Assembly (NCBI GenBank): GCA_010093685.1
Contig: MU006219.1
Coordinates: forward strand, 1,011,531-1,075,530
Reading direction: 5' to 3'
Source: Ophiobolus disseminans
Lineage: Eukaryota > Ascomycota > Dothideomycetes > Pleosporales > Phaeosphaeriaceae
Length of the DNA stretch: 64,000 nt
Made by a program: the position numbers and the translations under genes. The notes under the pieces are model-generated. The model was not told where the DNA came from, made no database searches, and saw only the letters and a program-made list of their open reading frames with translations. Below are positions 44,024 to 56,735 of the stretch, piece after piece (positions within the stretch are counted from its first letter, which is position 1; each line of letters starts with the position of its first letter).

Positions 44024-45769
44024 ATGCCCCGACCCGACCTTTCTACAGTCTATACTTGCGCACGCTGCCTGCGCTCATTACGGCCATCCAGTCGTCCGAT
44101 ACGTGCCCGGACGATCACTGGTAGGTCTACGAGGAGATTTGCGACCGCGGCAACACAGCGGAAGGAGCCAGAGAAGGACCAAGATGAATCAAATCCTGCA
44201 AACAGTGCAGAGCAGCAGGATGTTGGTGGAGAAGAGAAGGAAGAAGGCGCATTCACGCGAAGAATGCGTACCATGAGTGAGGAGGCTCTTGAAAGCGGAG
44301 GACATGGCGCGCTCAAGGCTATAGAAGAGGCGGGCTTCAGTGCAGACCTCAAGGCGCAATTAGAACAACGCATTGCCGCTGCAAACCTCCGATCGTCAGA
44401 AGCAGACCTGCCTCCTTCCGCCTCTCGTCACACGCGCGACCTCGCAGCCGCCCAGGCATGGACTGGCACTGAATCTATCCACGATGCCAGTCTGCGTATG
44501 CTCAACGATGCACACAAGCCAATGCGACTGGGAAGACCACCAAGAGCTCCAGGCGTGCAGATGCCCAAGAGCATTGATACTGGGCACAAGCGGGCTAAGG
44601 AGCAACGCGGTCTGCGGTTAGCAAATGCACGTGATAGGAGTGGCATATATGCTACGGTCAAGAGTAGCGACGAGCTGGATGCCGAGGACAGGGAAAAGCA
44701 GCTCCAGGAACTCAAAGACCGATTTGACCCCAATGCGCGTGTTATTGTTCCAGGAGATCTCTCAGGTCTTGCATCTCTGGCAAATAAGAGGATCGAGGAT
44801 GCTATCGCCAGAGGGCAGTTCAGGAACATACCTCGCGGGAAGGGAAAGAATGTTGAGCGCGATCACAATGCCTCGAGCCCCTTCATCGACACAACTGAGT
44901 ACTTCATGAACAAGATCATCCAGAAACAACAGATTGTACCACCATGGATTGAGAAGCAGCAAGAGCTTACTTCAGCGGCAAACAAGTTTCGAAGTCGACT
45001 ACGTATGGAATGGAAGAGGCATGCTGCTCGGATGATATCCAGTAAGGGCGGCTCGCTGCAAGACCAGATACGGAGGGCAGAAGCCTACGCCAAAGCCGAG
45101 CTCATCGCCAACCCCGTTAAGAAGAAGCATGAGACTCTTACTTCAGTCAACAAGGATGGTCAGTCGTCGCAAATATCACTGTCCGGGGAGCTCAAGGTCA
45201 CTACACCACCTGCAAGCTCTTCGAATGCGACTCCCGTCGTGACTGAAGGGATCACCGCGGAAAAAGTCACGCTCAATGCCTCAGCAGAGTCTCTTAGCGG
45301 ATCTCCTACAACAGCTAAAGTCGAGGATGTCTCGACCGAGACTCTCTCTGTACCTGTTGATGTACCTACGCCCGCTGTCCCACCAGCGCCATTTCCCTTC
45401 CGTGATCCAGATTGGGAACGCATGGAGTCTGGCTACCACACCCTCGCAATTGCAGAATTGAATTCCAAAGCGCGCTCTTACAATCTGCAAGCCCCCGAAC
45501 TCGCAAAGCGACCATACTTCAATCTGCAACGAGAGCTCAACAACTGTTTTGCAGATGTGGCGCCACAACTCGCCCAAGTCATCCTCGACCGTGCACGTGC
45601 GCCGCCGAAGAAAGCTGACAGCTTCGGACAGACTCTGAGCGAGAAGACTATTCTGGGAAACTTTGGTGCCTCAAAGGTCAGGGTCATGGACGAAAGAACA
45701 ACGAAGCAATACGGTTTCCGGCAATTTTGGAAGGACCTGTGGCAAAAGGACGAAAAGCCACCATACTGA
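44024..45769 (+). CDS. DnaJ homolog subfamily C member 28-like, mitochondrial (DUF1992)
   Basis: A single exon encodes 581 aa. The N-terminus (CARCLRSLRPSSRPIRARTI then RRFATAATQ) is a likely mitochondrial presequence. The conserved DUF1992 block is about residues 252-345: RIEDAIARGQFRNIPRGKGK, then DTTEYFMNKIIQKQQIVPPW and IEKQQELTSAANKFRSRLR. A Ser/Thr-rich insertion (about 385-470) precedes FPFRDPDWERMESGYHTLAI and the C-terminal helical part, which ends FRQFWKDLWQ. No J domain (HPD) is seen despite the family name, as in other fungal members. The molecular role is not established. The ATG at 44024 is the first in frame. Confidence 0.85.
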   Translation: MPRPDLSTVYTCARCLRSLRPSSRPIRARTITGRSTRRFATAATQRKEPEKDQDESNPANSAEQQDVGGEEKEEGAFTRRMRTMSEEALESGGHGALKAIEEAGFSADLKAQLEQRIAAANLRSSEADLPPSASRHTRDLAAAQAWTGTESIHDASLRMLNDAHKPMRLGRPPRAPGVQMPKSIDTGHKRAKEQRGLRLANARDRSGIYATVKSSDELDAEDREKQLQELKDRFDPNARVIVPGDLSGLASLANKRIEDAIARGQFRNIPRGKGKNVERDHNASSPFIDTTEYFMNKIIQKQQIVPPWIEKQQELTSAANKFRSRLRMEWKRHAARMISSKGGSLQDQIRRAEAYAKAELIANPVKKKHETLTSVNKDGQSSQISLSGELKVTTPPASSSNATPVVTEGITAEKVTLNASAESLSGSPTTAKVEDVSTETLSVPVDVPTPAVPPAPFPFRDPDWERMESGYHTLAIAELNSKARSYNLQAPELAKRPYFNLQRELNNCFADVAPQLAQVILDRARAPPKKADSFGQTLSEKTILGNFGASKVRVMDERTTKQYGFRQFWKDLWQKDEKPPY

Positions 45770-46629
45770 CCTCGTCGATCCCTGGGGTCTGGACTCCAAC
45801 GCCTCAGTAAGACCTCGGGAGGGAGACGCTGACCGCCAGACTACCTGACAAACGCACCCGCTCAACAACGCTCCTTTGCCGCCGTATACACACCATCCCA
45901 CCGTCGCTAGCATGTATGCAACTAGCTCCACCAGGATCAATTAAGTTCTACACTTCGGCCCTTCATCGGCCATACCTCCCACGCCGTGTTACACAATACA
46001 TCCAAGGATCCAACATGTTCTTCTGCACCTGTGGCATGCATCAATTGCCATTGAAGAGTTTTTCCATCCACTGCTTATCGAGATCGTCATGCATGCACGT
46101 TCCTTCACATCCGCTTGCAGCATGTATGGGCGTCGCTACCGGCCGGCTGGTTCTGATGCTGCGGGCTGGGGGGACGATCGGCCGATCGAAGGATGGGTAC
46201 TCAGGATTGGAGGGTTGGTGGGGACGCGGGGAGCGGTGTCGGTGAATGTGCTTGAGACGGTGTGTAGTAAGAGTGGGTGTAGCTTACCATTCACATATGA
46301 AGCGGGAATCAGGCTAGGACGAGTCTATGGGCATGGTTTTGGTATGGTTTTGAGTGGAGATTGTACAGCTATTATATGTACATGCAGCAAGCAGGCAGAA
46401 GCTAACATCACTTTGATGTGAACACTATCGGCGCAATTCATATTTCACTTGATGATCTATACTCTACCAAGTAACCCTACTCCATCCAAACAATCAATCA
46501 ATACCTACCCACCAAAACAATACCCATCCGCCGACCCAAACGCTCAGCTGCCCCAAAGCAGCAAGCACCACCCAAAGCAATCAACCGCATCCAGTACCTC
46601 TTGCATATAAACACGAGTCATGTGCGAAC
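45770..46629. other. convergent 3' flanks, nothing recognised
   Basis: About 860 bp between the DNAJC28-like stop and the end of the minus-strand Ser-rich ORF. No convincing frame, repeat or RNA gene. Confidence 0.45.
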
Positions 46630-49218
46630 TTACCCGCCCACCACCGCAACCCTCACTGCCGCGCCCACGCTCACAGCGCTGTCACTGCGTATGCGCGCAT
46701 GTGGGCGAGCAGAGCTGTTGGTCTTTGATCTACGGTCCGAGGCCTGACCGTGGGTTGCAGTGAGCGGTCTAGCCGCGGCCTCGCGCTGGGTATGGCGATC
46801 ACTTTCCGTGTTAGCCGCGGCGTGCGTTGGGCGCGAGTGCTGTGTCGTGCATGCAGGATCTGTGCGTGAGGGCATTCCAGCGCCGTCGTAGGGCTGGCAG
46901 AAGCAGATTCTGAGCGCATAGCTTGCGAGCGGGGCGAGTGTGGTCTTGCTCGTCTTGCGGTGGTTTGATTTCTCAGCACCGTTCGAGCGGGTGCGAAGCT
47001 TGCTAGCGTGCTGTACGGTGCTCGTTTGGGAGGCTGCTTGCCGCTTGTGGAGTTTGTTTCCTTTCCTCTTGCTCTTCGGGGTCGGGCCGCATGACTGTGC
47101 TGCACGAGCGATGTAGCGGGACTTGTAGAAGCTCATGTCGCCTTTCAGGTCGTGGAGTATCGATTTGGGTGATCGGTGTTGTTTGTGCTCTGAGCTGGGG
47201 TGGTTCGTTATGGGAGGCGAGCTACGGGTTCTGCTGCGCAGAGCGAAGCTGCTAGTCCTGACGATGCCGCCGCAGCCGTTCACTGCCGATGCGTGTTCAA
47301 GGAGAGATTCGCATGATTCGATGTGCGACCTCTCAGGGTGACGGTAATTGTGGTGGTGTCTCAAGTGGTATGGTAGCGGTGCGCTTGAACTTGGAGGTGT
47401 TGTCATGGGCAGAAGAGTTGGTCTGGCTGGTGGTAAACATGCTGTCGCTGTTAATGTATGCTGTGCTGAAAGCCCCTTCGTCTTGTTGTGATTCGGTGTT
47501 CTTGCGGTAGGAGACACGCCGTGATTGAACGCGCTAGTCTCAGGAGATGAGCTGCCCTCGGGCTGAATCAGTCTCCCGGAAGGCGAGTAGAATGATATCT
47601 TAGGCGTGTTATAGTTGGGCTGTACAATACCTGACGCTGCAGCAATGGGTAGTAGAGATGGCAAAGCAGAGGATGTGATTGAACAGCCCGTTGGTTGTGT
47701 TGTAGTCGCAAGCGGTGAGTCAGGGGACTCAGATATGGAGGCCTGTCGTTCAAGCTCTGCCATCTGCGGTGTGAACTATACAGGCATAGGCGAACTGGAC
47801 TGGCGCGCTGCTTGGGGAGTCTCGTGGTGAAGATCAAGGTCCACACCAAGCACCGTTCCAGAATACGACGTCGACATGGTGCTACAGAAGCTGGCGTTGC
47901 GGCTCGCTCCCCTTACACGAGTGTCCGTCTTTAGCGAGGACGAGCTATGCTTGGTCTCTGAAGCGCCATCGAACGTTTGTCTCGCTGAAATGTGGTCATT
48001 GTGGGTCGAGAGCGTTGGAAGCCCAGCCGTGCCATCAACACATGCCACATCGCGTGGTTCTGGGGGCACAAGCCGCACAGAAGAGGATCGTTCACGCGAG
48101 CGCGTTGCAGGTGGAGGTGACAACAGATGAGGAACCTGCCCGAATGCGGAATCTGGTTCGAACAAAGGCAAAGAGGACTCGAGCAAGGGCGGATAGGTTG
48201 CAGCTGGGGTTTGAGGATCCGTCATGGGAATCTTACGACTTCTGGCCTGAGAACTTTCGATGGGCGTAAGAGGTGTGTCGAGGCATTCTTTCTGCGCAGA
48301 GTGCAGCACCCTCGCAATTTCGACGTCTGTTTCCTGTCTCGGATGGTTATGCCCTGGCAGTTGACATAACGGGCTGCCGTCGCTCGCTTCCGACCGATCG
48401 TCACGGGCCTCGACGATATGAGTCATGGAGGGCGACCGAGATCGGGGCCGCGAAGCAGCCCTTACATTGTGCAGAACACCGCGGAGGAAGCCTTTGGGCT
48501 TCCAATGGTCCGAGTCCATGTCAGTACCGCCAATGTGCGATCCGGGGGATTGAGGCGCATCCCGCATGATTGTGTTCATTGGTGTAGTCGTATCGAGGAT
48601 CGGGCGAGATCGTCCCCAGTCTTGCGGCCTCACATGCGCCTCCATGATTGCTGCAGCCAGATCTTGTTCCTGTGAGCCATGCTCTTGTATTCGGTGCAGC
48701 GTGTTCTCATCTAGACTACGGGAGATCCTGTGCGAGGCACGGCTCGGAGATGTATTCTCTGCAACTCTGATTGATGGGAAACGACCCACACTAAGCAAAG
48801 AGGCGCGGGAATTAAGCGTCGAGTAGGAGCCCTGTTCGATGATGGTCGCAAGAGGCGCTCCATTCGAACGATTCGGAAATCGCACAGCAAGGTGGTAAGG
48901 TATTGCTCGCGTTCTGATCTGTTGCTGGTATCCGACGAGATCTTGTGGCCCAATTGTCGCCGTTTGGCAAGTGTAACCATCGTCGAACTGCGCAAGCTCA
49001 TTTGTGTTGCCGCCAGAGGGCGCAATCGTGCCCAAGAAAGCTGTGTAATAGGTATACGGATCCTGAAACACATGCTGCGTCGTCTGGAATGACATGCTCA
49101 TTGCATCCGTTATGTCCCATACCGGTGGCTCAGCTTGGTAGGGTGACGCGTTTCCGCCGTAGTGAAAGGTTTCGTCGTATGTGCGGTCTGAGCAGTGAGG
49201 CATATCAGATTGGGACAT
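46630..49218 (-). pseudogene. Ser/Pro-rich hypothetical protein, frame cut by one in-frame TAG
   Basis: From the ATG at 49218 an open frame of 480 aa (MSQSDMPHCSDRTYDETF...) ends at a TAG (47776-47778). The very same frame then continues open for another 377+ codons to 46630. Around the stop the text reads PMPV-stop-FTPQMAELERQAS, and TGG would fit the stop position. A GTATAG...GCAG intron there would be only 18 nt, so splicing does not explain it well. A longer 54-nt intron (GTATAG to TCTGAG) keeps frame but has no branch site. The protein is Ser/Pro-rich with little recognisable fold; STSYSGTVLGVDLDL is the most conserved-looking piece. It may be a nonsense allele, a readthrough gene or a mis-assembled base. 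Confidence 0.5.
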
Positions 49219-52074
49219 TGGCAGTATTGCCCTTGCAAGCCGTTGACTTCGTGGACTGAGGCTGTTTGTGCACAATGAGAGCGTATTCAAGAAGGAGATC
49301 AATGCAAGAGGGTACGTGTCTGCCTAACTCACTTGGAGTAGTTGGTTTTCAATCGCATCGCTCTTGTCCGCCCTTTGATGCCCATGAACAGCATCAGTCA
49401 AGGGCGTGCCGCATGTTGGTAACTGCTCTCCTGCCTGCACTTGCTCAAGTCTTCAATGAGGAAGTCGCTATCTGTTGAGGCATGGATAGCCACTTTTGAA
49501 TCTCGTGGTATACTTTCCACTGCGACGATTGCCGTTACAGTCTGGTACCGAAGCAAAAAGATAGCTGTCTTTCCCAATGACAGTCATACTTCAGCATGTG
49601 CAATGAGAGCCAATGAGACTATTGAAAGAAAAAAGACTGGGTGTAATCAAGGCATACAAAAGCAAGAATCCTGTGTCCGAGCCACCGACAGGCTACTAAG
49701 CTATGATTTCGCTTTTTATTGCCGAGGTCAGTTGGTCGTGCATTTACCAGCTGCACAAGAAGACGCAGTCGCGATCGAACACGATGCCCGGTATGCTGTT
49801 GACTGCCCAGGTGTCTTGCCGAGACTGGAAGCGTGGTCGTTGCAGCAGAACGAGCATGTTTAATGGAATTGTGACCTCGAGTAAGATTCGGGACGGACGT
49901 ACCTTGAGGTAGCGGATCTCAACGGTTGTGCATGCCGCTCCATGTTTACATCGTCCAACTTCTCGTTGTCAATAATTTATTGTGTTCAAAGGGACATTAA
50001 AATCCACCTGTAGAGTGATGTCAGTGTATCGCAGCCCCATGTACTGTGAAGGGATGTCGCTTGCACGGGACGGCTGGCTGACCTTCCTTTTTCTTCCGTC
50101 ACGATCCTTTGGGCGTTTTATCCATTCATCAGCCCATGGTTCGAATATGGTACTCCACTAAAAGAATTGGCGCTAGTATCACAAGCCGGTTTATCTTCCT
50201 GGCGGGATAGTAGAGGTAATTTGAGTAGGACACATGTTAACTTGAGCACAGATACAAGGTTCGCTTTTGAGTAAGTGGTGGATTTGCAACTGGTAGCTCT
50301 CTTGAATGTAAAACCTTGGATTCCAGATCAAAGCGGATACGAAAACACTGTGAGAACTGCTTGCGGTTTGGAGTGGGTTACAAAGTGCGACTGTACTGAC
50401 GCGGGACGTGAGTCTGAGCTTGTGGGTCATCGTTATTGGCGTAGGTAGGGTCCACACTTGCGTGTTTAGCGATGCAGATACTAAAACTGTATGTCAGAGA
50501 TCAACATTATGCAATAGGGATTGTGCGGGACTTCGGAATGATGCAATGCGCCTAGGGACGTGCCTTCCAAACAGATTATCAGCACGACCGGTAGCCTTTT
50601 TGCTGCCAGCCTTTCGTCAACATGAGTACAGCCATGCTTGATCTTACCGGCACGAATGTGCTCTGCAGTACTAAGAGTGTTTCGACTGCGACCCTCTAGA
50701 AGGCGCTGGAACACGAGGTCTGATCCTATTCTGCATCTGTTGAGGTGCTCTGTGATACTGTCTCAAAATCTCCTGACTTTGACATGTTGCAATTCGATGA
50801 AAGAAGTCGTCGGAGTATCTTGCCGAGAAGGCGTCGTCCTGATTACATGTGGAGGCGCTTTTGTGTGTCTCAATAAAGTTCACGCCTCGACTCATTGTTG
50901 GCGCTAGGTGTTCAAGTGGGGAGTCGACGTCGATCATACCTTTATTGGAAAACATGCTCCAAACAGAACAGTCGGGTCAAGACTATGCTGCAGGCTATTT
51001 TCGGCCGTGTAAAAGCGTGAAGCCTGTCGAATCTAGTTGCGCAGTCTCGACCCATGGCAGGGTCTTGTGGCTAATGGACTGACGAATATCTGATTTTTTG
51101 ATAATGGCCAAACCGTCGTTGGGCACGACTTTACGATGTAAGGTGCAAGATTCAGCTTTCTCGGCTACCACTCAGGATGAAAATCCCTAGTGGGTGAGTT
51201 GGGCTTGCACGAATCAAGAACATGTCCAGGTGGTCTTAGTCCCGCGACAGACGCCAGATTTCTAATCTGTTTGGCCACTACCCCTGCCAGACTTAGTGAG
51301 CCGCGAAGGTGATCGAAAGCAAGGTCATGCTCCTTGGAACTACAGCACCTCATCCCACCATCGAGCGCTGATATCCGTTCTCCAGGCTCGCGGAATGTCG
51401 GCTCATGTTCTCTTTTTTTTCTCAAGCGGCCCGATGTCAGCTCGTAGGCGGTTTGTCCGATCGACAAGCTAGATGTGCATTGTCCTGTTTGGCACCGACG
51501 GGTCAAAGGTGCACCCCTTTACGAATGGCGAGTGGGCGTTGACCCTATGTGCACCCGCTGGACGGAAGGGCGCTTTTTTCCCAGCAAATCAGAGCGACAT
51601 TGGCCCAAGGGACCACCTGCCGTTACTGCATAGCCACATAGGCGAAAGACAGCGTGACCCTCTACATGCATGTCAAACCTCGGCGACTACCGAGCTACCA
51701 GGTGCTAGACATGCTTATTTGCCGATATGCAGCATTTACACGACGATAGCGCGTTGACGGGAAGGCGCTTCGGACCGAGTGGGCACTTGTGGGCTTGAGC
51801 TAGGACGTGGAGGCATCTTCCTTCCCGTCTCTTCTTCGTCGCGGGCGTGTCTAGCTGGCCTCCTGCTACATGGTAGATAACGAAGACCTGGCCGTCACAT
51901 GACGGTGACCTCGGGAGCCTTAGGTATCCTCTTCACCGCGGAGTCCCTCAGCCAGAGCTATAAAGCACCTCGAACAGCCGTGCGGGGGTCCATATTGCTC
52001 AACAATATTTTCGGTTTTTGTTCATATCGCGTCGCTGTCTTCTCGCGTTGTTATTTGGAGATCGTCTCTCGACC
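49219..52074. other. gene-poor region, about 2.9 kb
   Basis: It begins with the 5' side of the minus-strand Ser-rich gene. The longest plus frame (49441..49863, 140 codons) and others show no motif, and I find no pair of exons with good borders. A non-coding RNA cannot be excluded but nothing supports one. Confidence 0.4.
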
Positions 52075-52706
52075 ATGAGCTTAGTGCCCCTCGCCCAAAG
52101 CGCTGACAAGCAGGTGCTGTTTGCTCGTCTCGGCCTGAATGAGCAAATACACAAGTTGCTTCTTGTATGTTTCCCTTCCAAGCTCTTTGGGTAACAACGT
52201 TGACATCCACAGCAAGAGGCCCAGAACGCCAGGGACTCGCTCAGTCGAAACCCGCACAACTTGACCGACCACTCCAGGGCTGATCCAAACATCCGAACAC
52301 CATACAAGTGGGACGAGATTTCAGAAACAGCGAAGCATCGGGAGATATTGACCGTTGTCAACAATGCACCTCCGCATACGAAGTATTACTACGCGATGGG
52401 CCAATACCAGACCACCGTCAACGAAGAGAACTGGGTTGCGAGATGGTATCTTTGGCACAGTTTTCGATATAGGTCGGTGCACATAACATAAGTCAGTGTG
52501 GCGATGCTGAGCTTCAAGCTAGGGACAACAGAGAGGCTCGTTCCAAGCCAACACCGGCTCCCGTTACTAGAGGTAAGAACTTTTGAAAGGTTAGCGACAA
52601 CCAGTACATGGTTGACGTCTTGTATGAGCTAACGGTGGCAGGCGATGGCAATGTCTCCCGTAGTGTTTATTGGGATCCAGTCAAGGGCACCTATACGGCT
52701 GTGTGA
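52075..52706 (+). CDS. small hypothetical protein, four exons
   Basis: Exons 52075..52164, 52213..52472, 52523..52572 and 52642..52706 encode 154 aa. All three introns have clear borders: GTATGT/CACAG (48 nt), GTCGGT/GCTAG (50 nt) and GTAAGA/GCTAAC/GGCAG (69 nt), and all joins keep frame. That is good evidence for a real gene although every exon is short. The protein has a helical start (LFARLGLNEQIHKLLLQEAQ), a central Tyr/Trp-rich part (YYYAMGQYQTTVNEENWVARWYLW) and the end SVYWDPVKGTYTAV. No family is recognised, and there is no signal peptide or membrane segment. Function is unknown. Confidence 0.6.
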
Positions 52707-54026
52707 CGCGACTGTGGTGCACTCTACGAATATTAGTCATGATATAACAGCACAGGACCTAACGAACCTTCGGCGGCATCGTTCTTTGTAGATGTTGATG
52801 ATGCCTCGAAGTGGTTGTTGTGGTACGGTGTTGTGGTTGATGCGGGCGCGCCTGCCGTACAAGTATCGGACGAATTCCCGCTTTCCTTACCACATTACTC
52901 TGGGACAGACGGAACATACTCTCTTATCTCTTATAAGGATGACTTATTCTTTTAAGTCTCTTAGCTCCAGCCCAATCATGCCTTCGTTCATTGTTCGTGT
53001 TGGGGATTCTACAAGCCAAACATTGAAGTAGCTTTGTATCGTACTCCTTGATCTGTTCATTCCACATGATCATCAGTGTGCACTAGGGTGTGACGCTGGA
53101 AGGGTATCATACGTTTCGTGGCAAGTGTTTAAAAATTTGGGAGACGGACGGTCGTCGAGATGATGGTTTACGTTGGTTGAAGTTACTGAGGTGCCCGTCT
53201 AGTATTAAGGGCAGGGTCTGACCGCGGAGCTAGCCGGGTTAGATGTGGCCATGCTACCAAACAGAGAGCTCGAACTCGATGCAAAATTTATCAAGTTATC
53301 ATCACCAGGTCCAAGACTACACTAGGTGAAATGAGTCTGTAAAAGAGGCACAGTTCGTATTTCAATCCACAAGGACAGACATTGACGTGATGCCATGCAG
53401 GTCAACGCTGCAATAGGCAATATCAACCTGAGAGGTTTTGTTCAGCAGCTTCACTATCGACTGCAGACAGCACACAAATAACAGACGATCTTGTTCTTGG
53501 GTAGCTTAGCATGTCGATCATTACATGGCGCGTCAAGATCGACAAGAAAGAATGTGGAAGGTTAAGGATTTCCAGCCATTAGGTGCTTTTCCCGACACTG
53601 TTGTAACTAGAGAAAATCCATACCCTAAGCTGGCTCGGTTTGTCCCACTAAATTTCGTGAAGGTGCCACCTACCGGAATCACGGTCGGAGAGTTGCCCCG
53701 TTCAGGGTCCGAAGTCGACGTTGGTGGCGCTCGATGTTCGCTTCCGAGGGTGGGGATGAGCTCAGGCACACACCCTCCGGAAAGCGTACATGGCCCGCAT
53801 GGGATAAACATACCGACCGCCAACTTGTGGGAGCACTTCAACTGGCCGGCGATGTTGCCGCTATCACGGTCGGGGTAGCAGATCTTCATGGAAGTCAACC
53901 TCCCGTCACACGGGAAGCTAAGATGCTATACCGATCTACAAAAGTCCTTGCTCCAAAACGCCATCGCTATGCCAACACAGGAGGCTACTTCATTCTACGC
54001 GACGAGATTGAACTCGACATTCCGCC
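52707..54026. other. mostly intergenic, one unclassified ORF
   Basis: An ATG-initiated plus frame at 53525..53878 (117 aa) and an overlapping frame at 53734..54054 have no recognised motif. They read as if one might continue the other after a frame change near 53735, so a decayed gene is possible. Elsewhere nothing is seen. Confidence 0.3.
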
Positions 54027-56017
54027 TCACAGTCCTTTGCCGACACTGACCTGACTCATCTGCTCCTGCAGAGCTTCTGCATATTGATTGCGTGCAGCGT
54101 TGATCGCTCGAAGCAGGGGCTCCACTACCTGGTTGACAGCCCTCGCACCACCTTTGATATTCTGTGGATCAAACTTCCTCTTCTTTCCAGATCGCTGGTT
54201 GTACGACTCGACCTCTTTTCTATATCTGTCAAGCTGAATGGAGCGGTCGGCTTCTGCCACATCGGCCACGGCCTTGATTCGATCGAGGGATTTGTCGAGC
54301 GTCTCAATGAGCTTCGCAACTTCGTTGGCGCGGTCAGAGTCTCCGGAATGGAACACCGCCCAGAAGTAGTGCAAAAACTCAATTGTAGTGTTGTGTGTTA
54401 TTGTCAGATTGTCGAGAGCTGCCTCGGAGATGGCCAACTTCTTCGCCTGCTCACTGGTGGGCATAGCTTTGGAGGAAGAGTAGTCATCATCGTGCAGATG
54501 GCGTTTCTTGATGGCTGAGACTATCTGCACGGTGGCTGCGGACCTTGAAGACTTACCGCCCACTTTTCTTATTTTTGATGTCGCATTCTCTTCATCACTA
54601 CTGCTGTCATCGTTAATTCCCAGGGTTGTCTGGAGGTCAACTCCAGCGGCCTTGCTCTGATTGGCACTAATAGCCTCAAAATCTCTGTGCAAAATGGCCA
54701 GAGCTTGAGAAGGTGTGCGCTTGGTGTATGTAGCGGCGCTGGTCGAAGACTGCACACTCTGCCCAGCAGAGAAGAACCGGCTTTGATCCTGAACTCGAAG
54801 CACAACCCTGTTGTCGTCATCCGCACGTTGCAGGTCTCGCAGCTGTAACTCCTTGTATGTTTGTTCGTCGACGCCAACGGGTGCATGGCGGTCACCGTCA
54901 GAGTAAGGAACATCCTTCAACATCTTCTCACTCATGCGGTTCAGGACGCGTAAGATAGGAGCCTTGTCGTAGTTGGATGGGGTCATGGTGAAGTCTGGTC
55001 GGTTGCCTTGTTTCTGGCTGTGATTCTGCTCGTTGCCCTCGATATTGATGAAGAGAGGTAACGAGTCTATGAACTGGTCGGAGTTCTCAATAGCCTCGTC
55101 GTACTGGAGGTACTTGTCTAGTTTAGGGTCGAGGACATCTTGCTCACGAATACGCTCGCCTTTAAGCTTCTTCATTAGGCGACTGTGGAAGAATCGTTCC
55201 CAGAAGTCCGTTTCGTTCAGTTGAGGCACATTCTCATTGTATGCCTTCTGCACGATGGGGTGCTGCCTGAAGAGAAGCTCGATCTGTTCCTTGGTGAGGC
55301 TCAGTGTCAAGGCACCATTGACGGTCTTGGACTTGATGACGGAGAGGACATTGTACGTTCCCGTTGCCTGCGTCTTTTCGGTGACATGCGAGCGAAGCAT
55401 GTGCACTCTGGTGGTCCAGAACTGATTCGAGAACTGTCCCAACGACACGGTGTCTGGCTTCTCTGCAAGGGCTCTGTCAAAGCGTTGCCGCAATGAAGGA
55501 TTCGTGTTCAGAAGCGACATCTGGAGCTCTAGATCTGAGAGCAGCTTCGCGTCGTCGTAGGAATCGTCGCTCCCTTTCGCAGCAACCGCCACGGTCTGCG
55601 CCAGGGCTATGGCGGCCGATGCGCCGTCTCCATTGGTGCCAGTCGGCGCAGCAGTCGGCGCGGCCTGCGTCTTGGAAGCCTCGATCCACTTGCGCAGCAG
55701 GCCGGTAATGGTTTGCTGGTCGTCGCGAGCGGCGGAGGAGGTGAACTGGAGGGTGTAGCTGCCGGGCTGGGGGGCAGAGTCCGGCACGACGATCTTTATG
55801 GAGGCCTTGGCGGCAGTAGCAGGTGTTTGCTGGAGATCTGGACATGTCAGTCATGTTGCACTTCTTTGAGCCAGTGTCGCATACTGCCAATGTCCGCGAT
55901 GATAATGGACAGAGGCGGAATGGCGCCACTACTCGACGTCCACGACACCGCCTTGCCATCCGCGGACACGGACACGGTGCCATCCTGCTTCCTGTACGAG
56001 GCGGCAGCGGTGGACAT
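54027..56017 (-). CDS. tfb1: TFIIH core subunit Tfb1 (p62 homologue)
   Basis: Exons 55885..56017 and 54027..55837 encode 647 aa. The 47-nt intron has GTATGC donor, CTGAC branch and TCCAG acceptor. The N-terminal PH-like domain (about 1-110) includes TVSVSADGKAVSWTSSSG and SIKIVVPDSAPQPGSYTLQF. Two BSD domains follow: one around LLSDLELQMSLLNTNPSLRQ with FWTTRVHMLRSH, the second at LTKEQIELLFRQHPIVQKAY with ETDFWERFFHSRLMKKLKGE. The C-terminal helices (TTIEFLHYFWAVFHSGD, VEPLLRAINAARNQYAEAL) are typical. Tfb1 is a structural subunit of TFIIH in RNA polymerase II initiation and nucleotide excision repair, binding activators and repair factors through its PH domain. Confidence 0.94.
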
Positions 56018-56735
56018 GCTGGTGGGAGTGCCGCAAGTCGCGATCGTTGGAGCCTCAATTCACATGCGGGCTGCATGATGATGTAAACACACTAGACTGC
56101 TTTGAGCTTCCCCGGAAACGCCCGCCACGTGATCTGCGGCACACATGCACCCGGCACTCTTACATGCTTTTTCGGTCGTTCTCGACGTCCTATGGTATTC
56201 CATGTCTGCGACGTGTATATGAGACGGATGCTGCCTCGCTCTTCTGGCCTGTGCAGGAAGTCTCTGACGCAGCGGATACTTTTCCGCGTGACGGTCCTCG
56301 CCCAAACGTCACAACACGTCGTTCTGAGGCGGCGTGTGGCTTCGCTCGTTTACATAAAGACTATGCCGCCATTGGCCGACAGTCCGCGGTCCCACGGCCT
56401 CTTGATGCTGTCGCTCATCATGCGGGCGGTGTTGCAGTCAGTCGCACGCCCCGAATGCAGAGGCAGGCGTGAAGCAGCGATGCAGACGAGGCAGTAGAAT
56501 TGACTGCATTAGCCGTAGATGAAGCGTCTGAGGCATTTGTCCCCAGCGAGTCAAACTGGAGCTTCGACTAGGTAGTCGGCCGCGGCACACGCTAGCCAGA
56601 CACGGAGCGCATGCTTCAGGACACCACTGCTTGGTCTCGACAATACATACACAGAAGCCTCCAGCTCTTCTGTCCACCACCATCCGCTTGGATGCCCGCC
56701 ATCCCATCCCCGCAATTTCTGCATAGCCTCACATA
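56018..56735. promoter_or_regulatory. divergent promoter of tfb1 and the OGDH gene
   Basis: 718 bp between two divergent start codons. It contains both promoters. Frames inside it have no motif, and no specific factor site can be assigned reliably. Confidence 0.5.

Noticed and set aside
47761..47778. 18-nt intron (GTATAG...GCAG) removing the in-frame TAG
   Set aside because: Far too short for spliceosomal removal.
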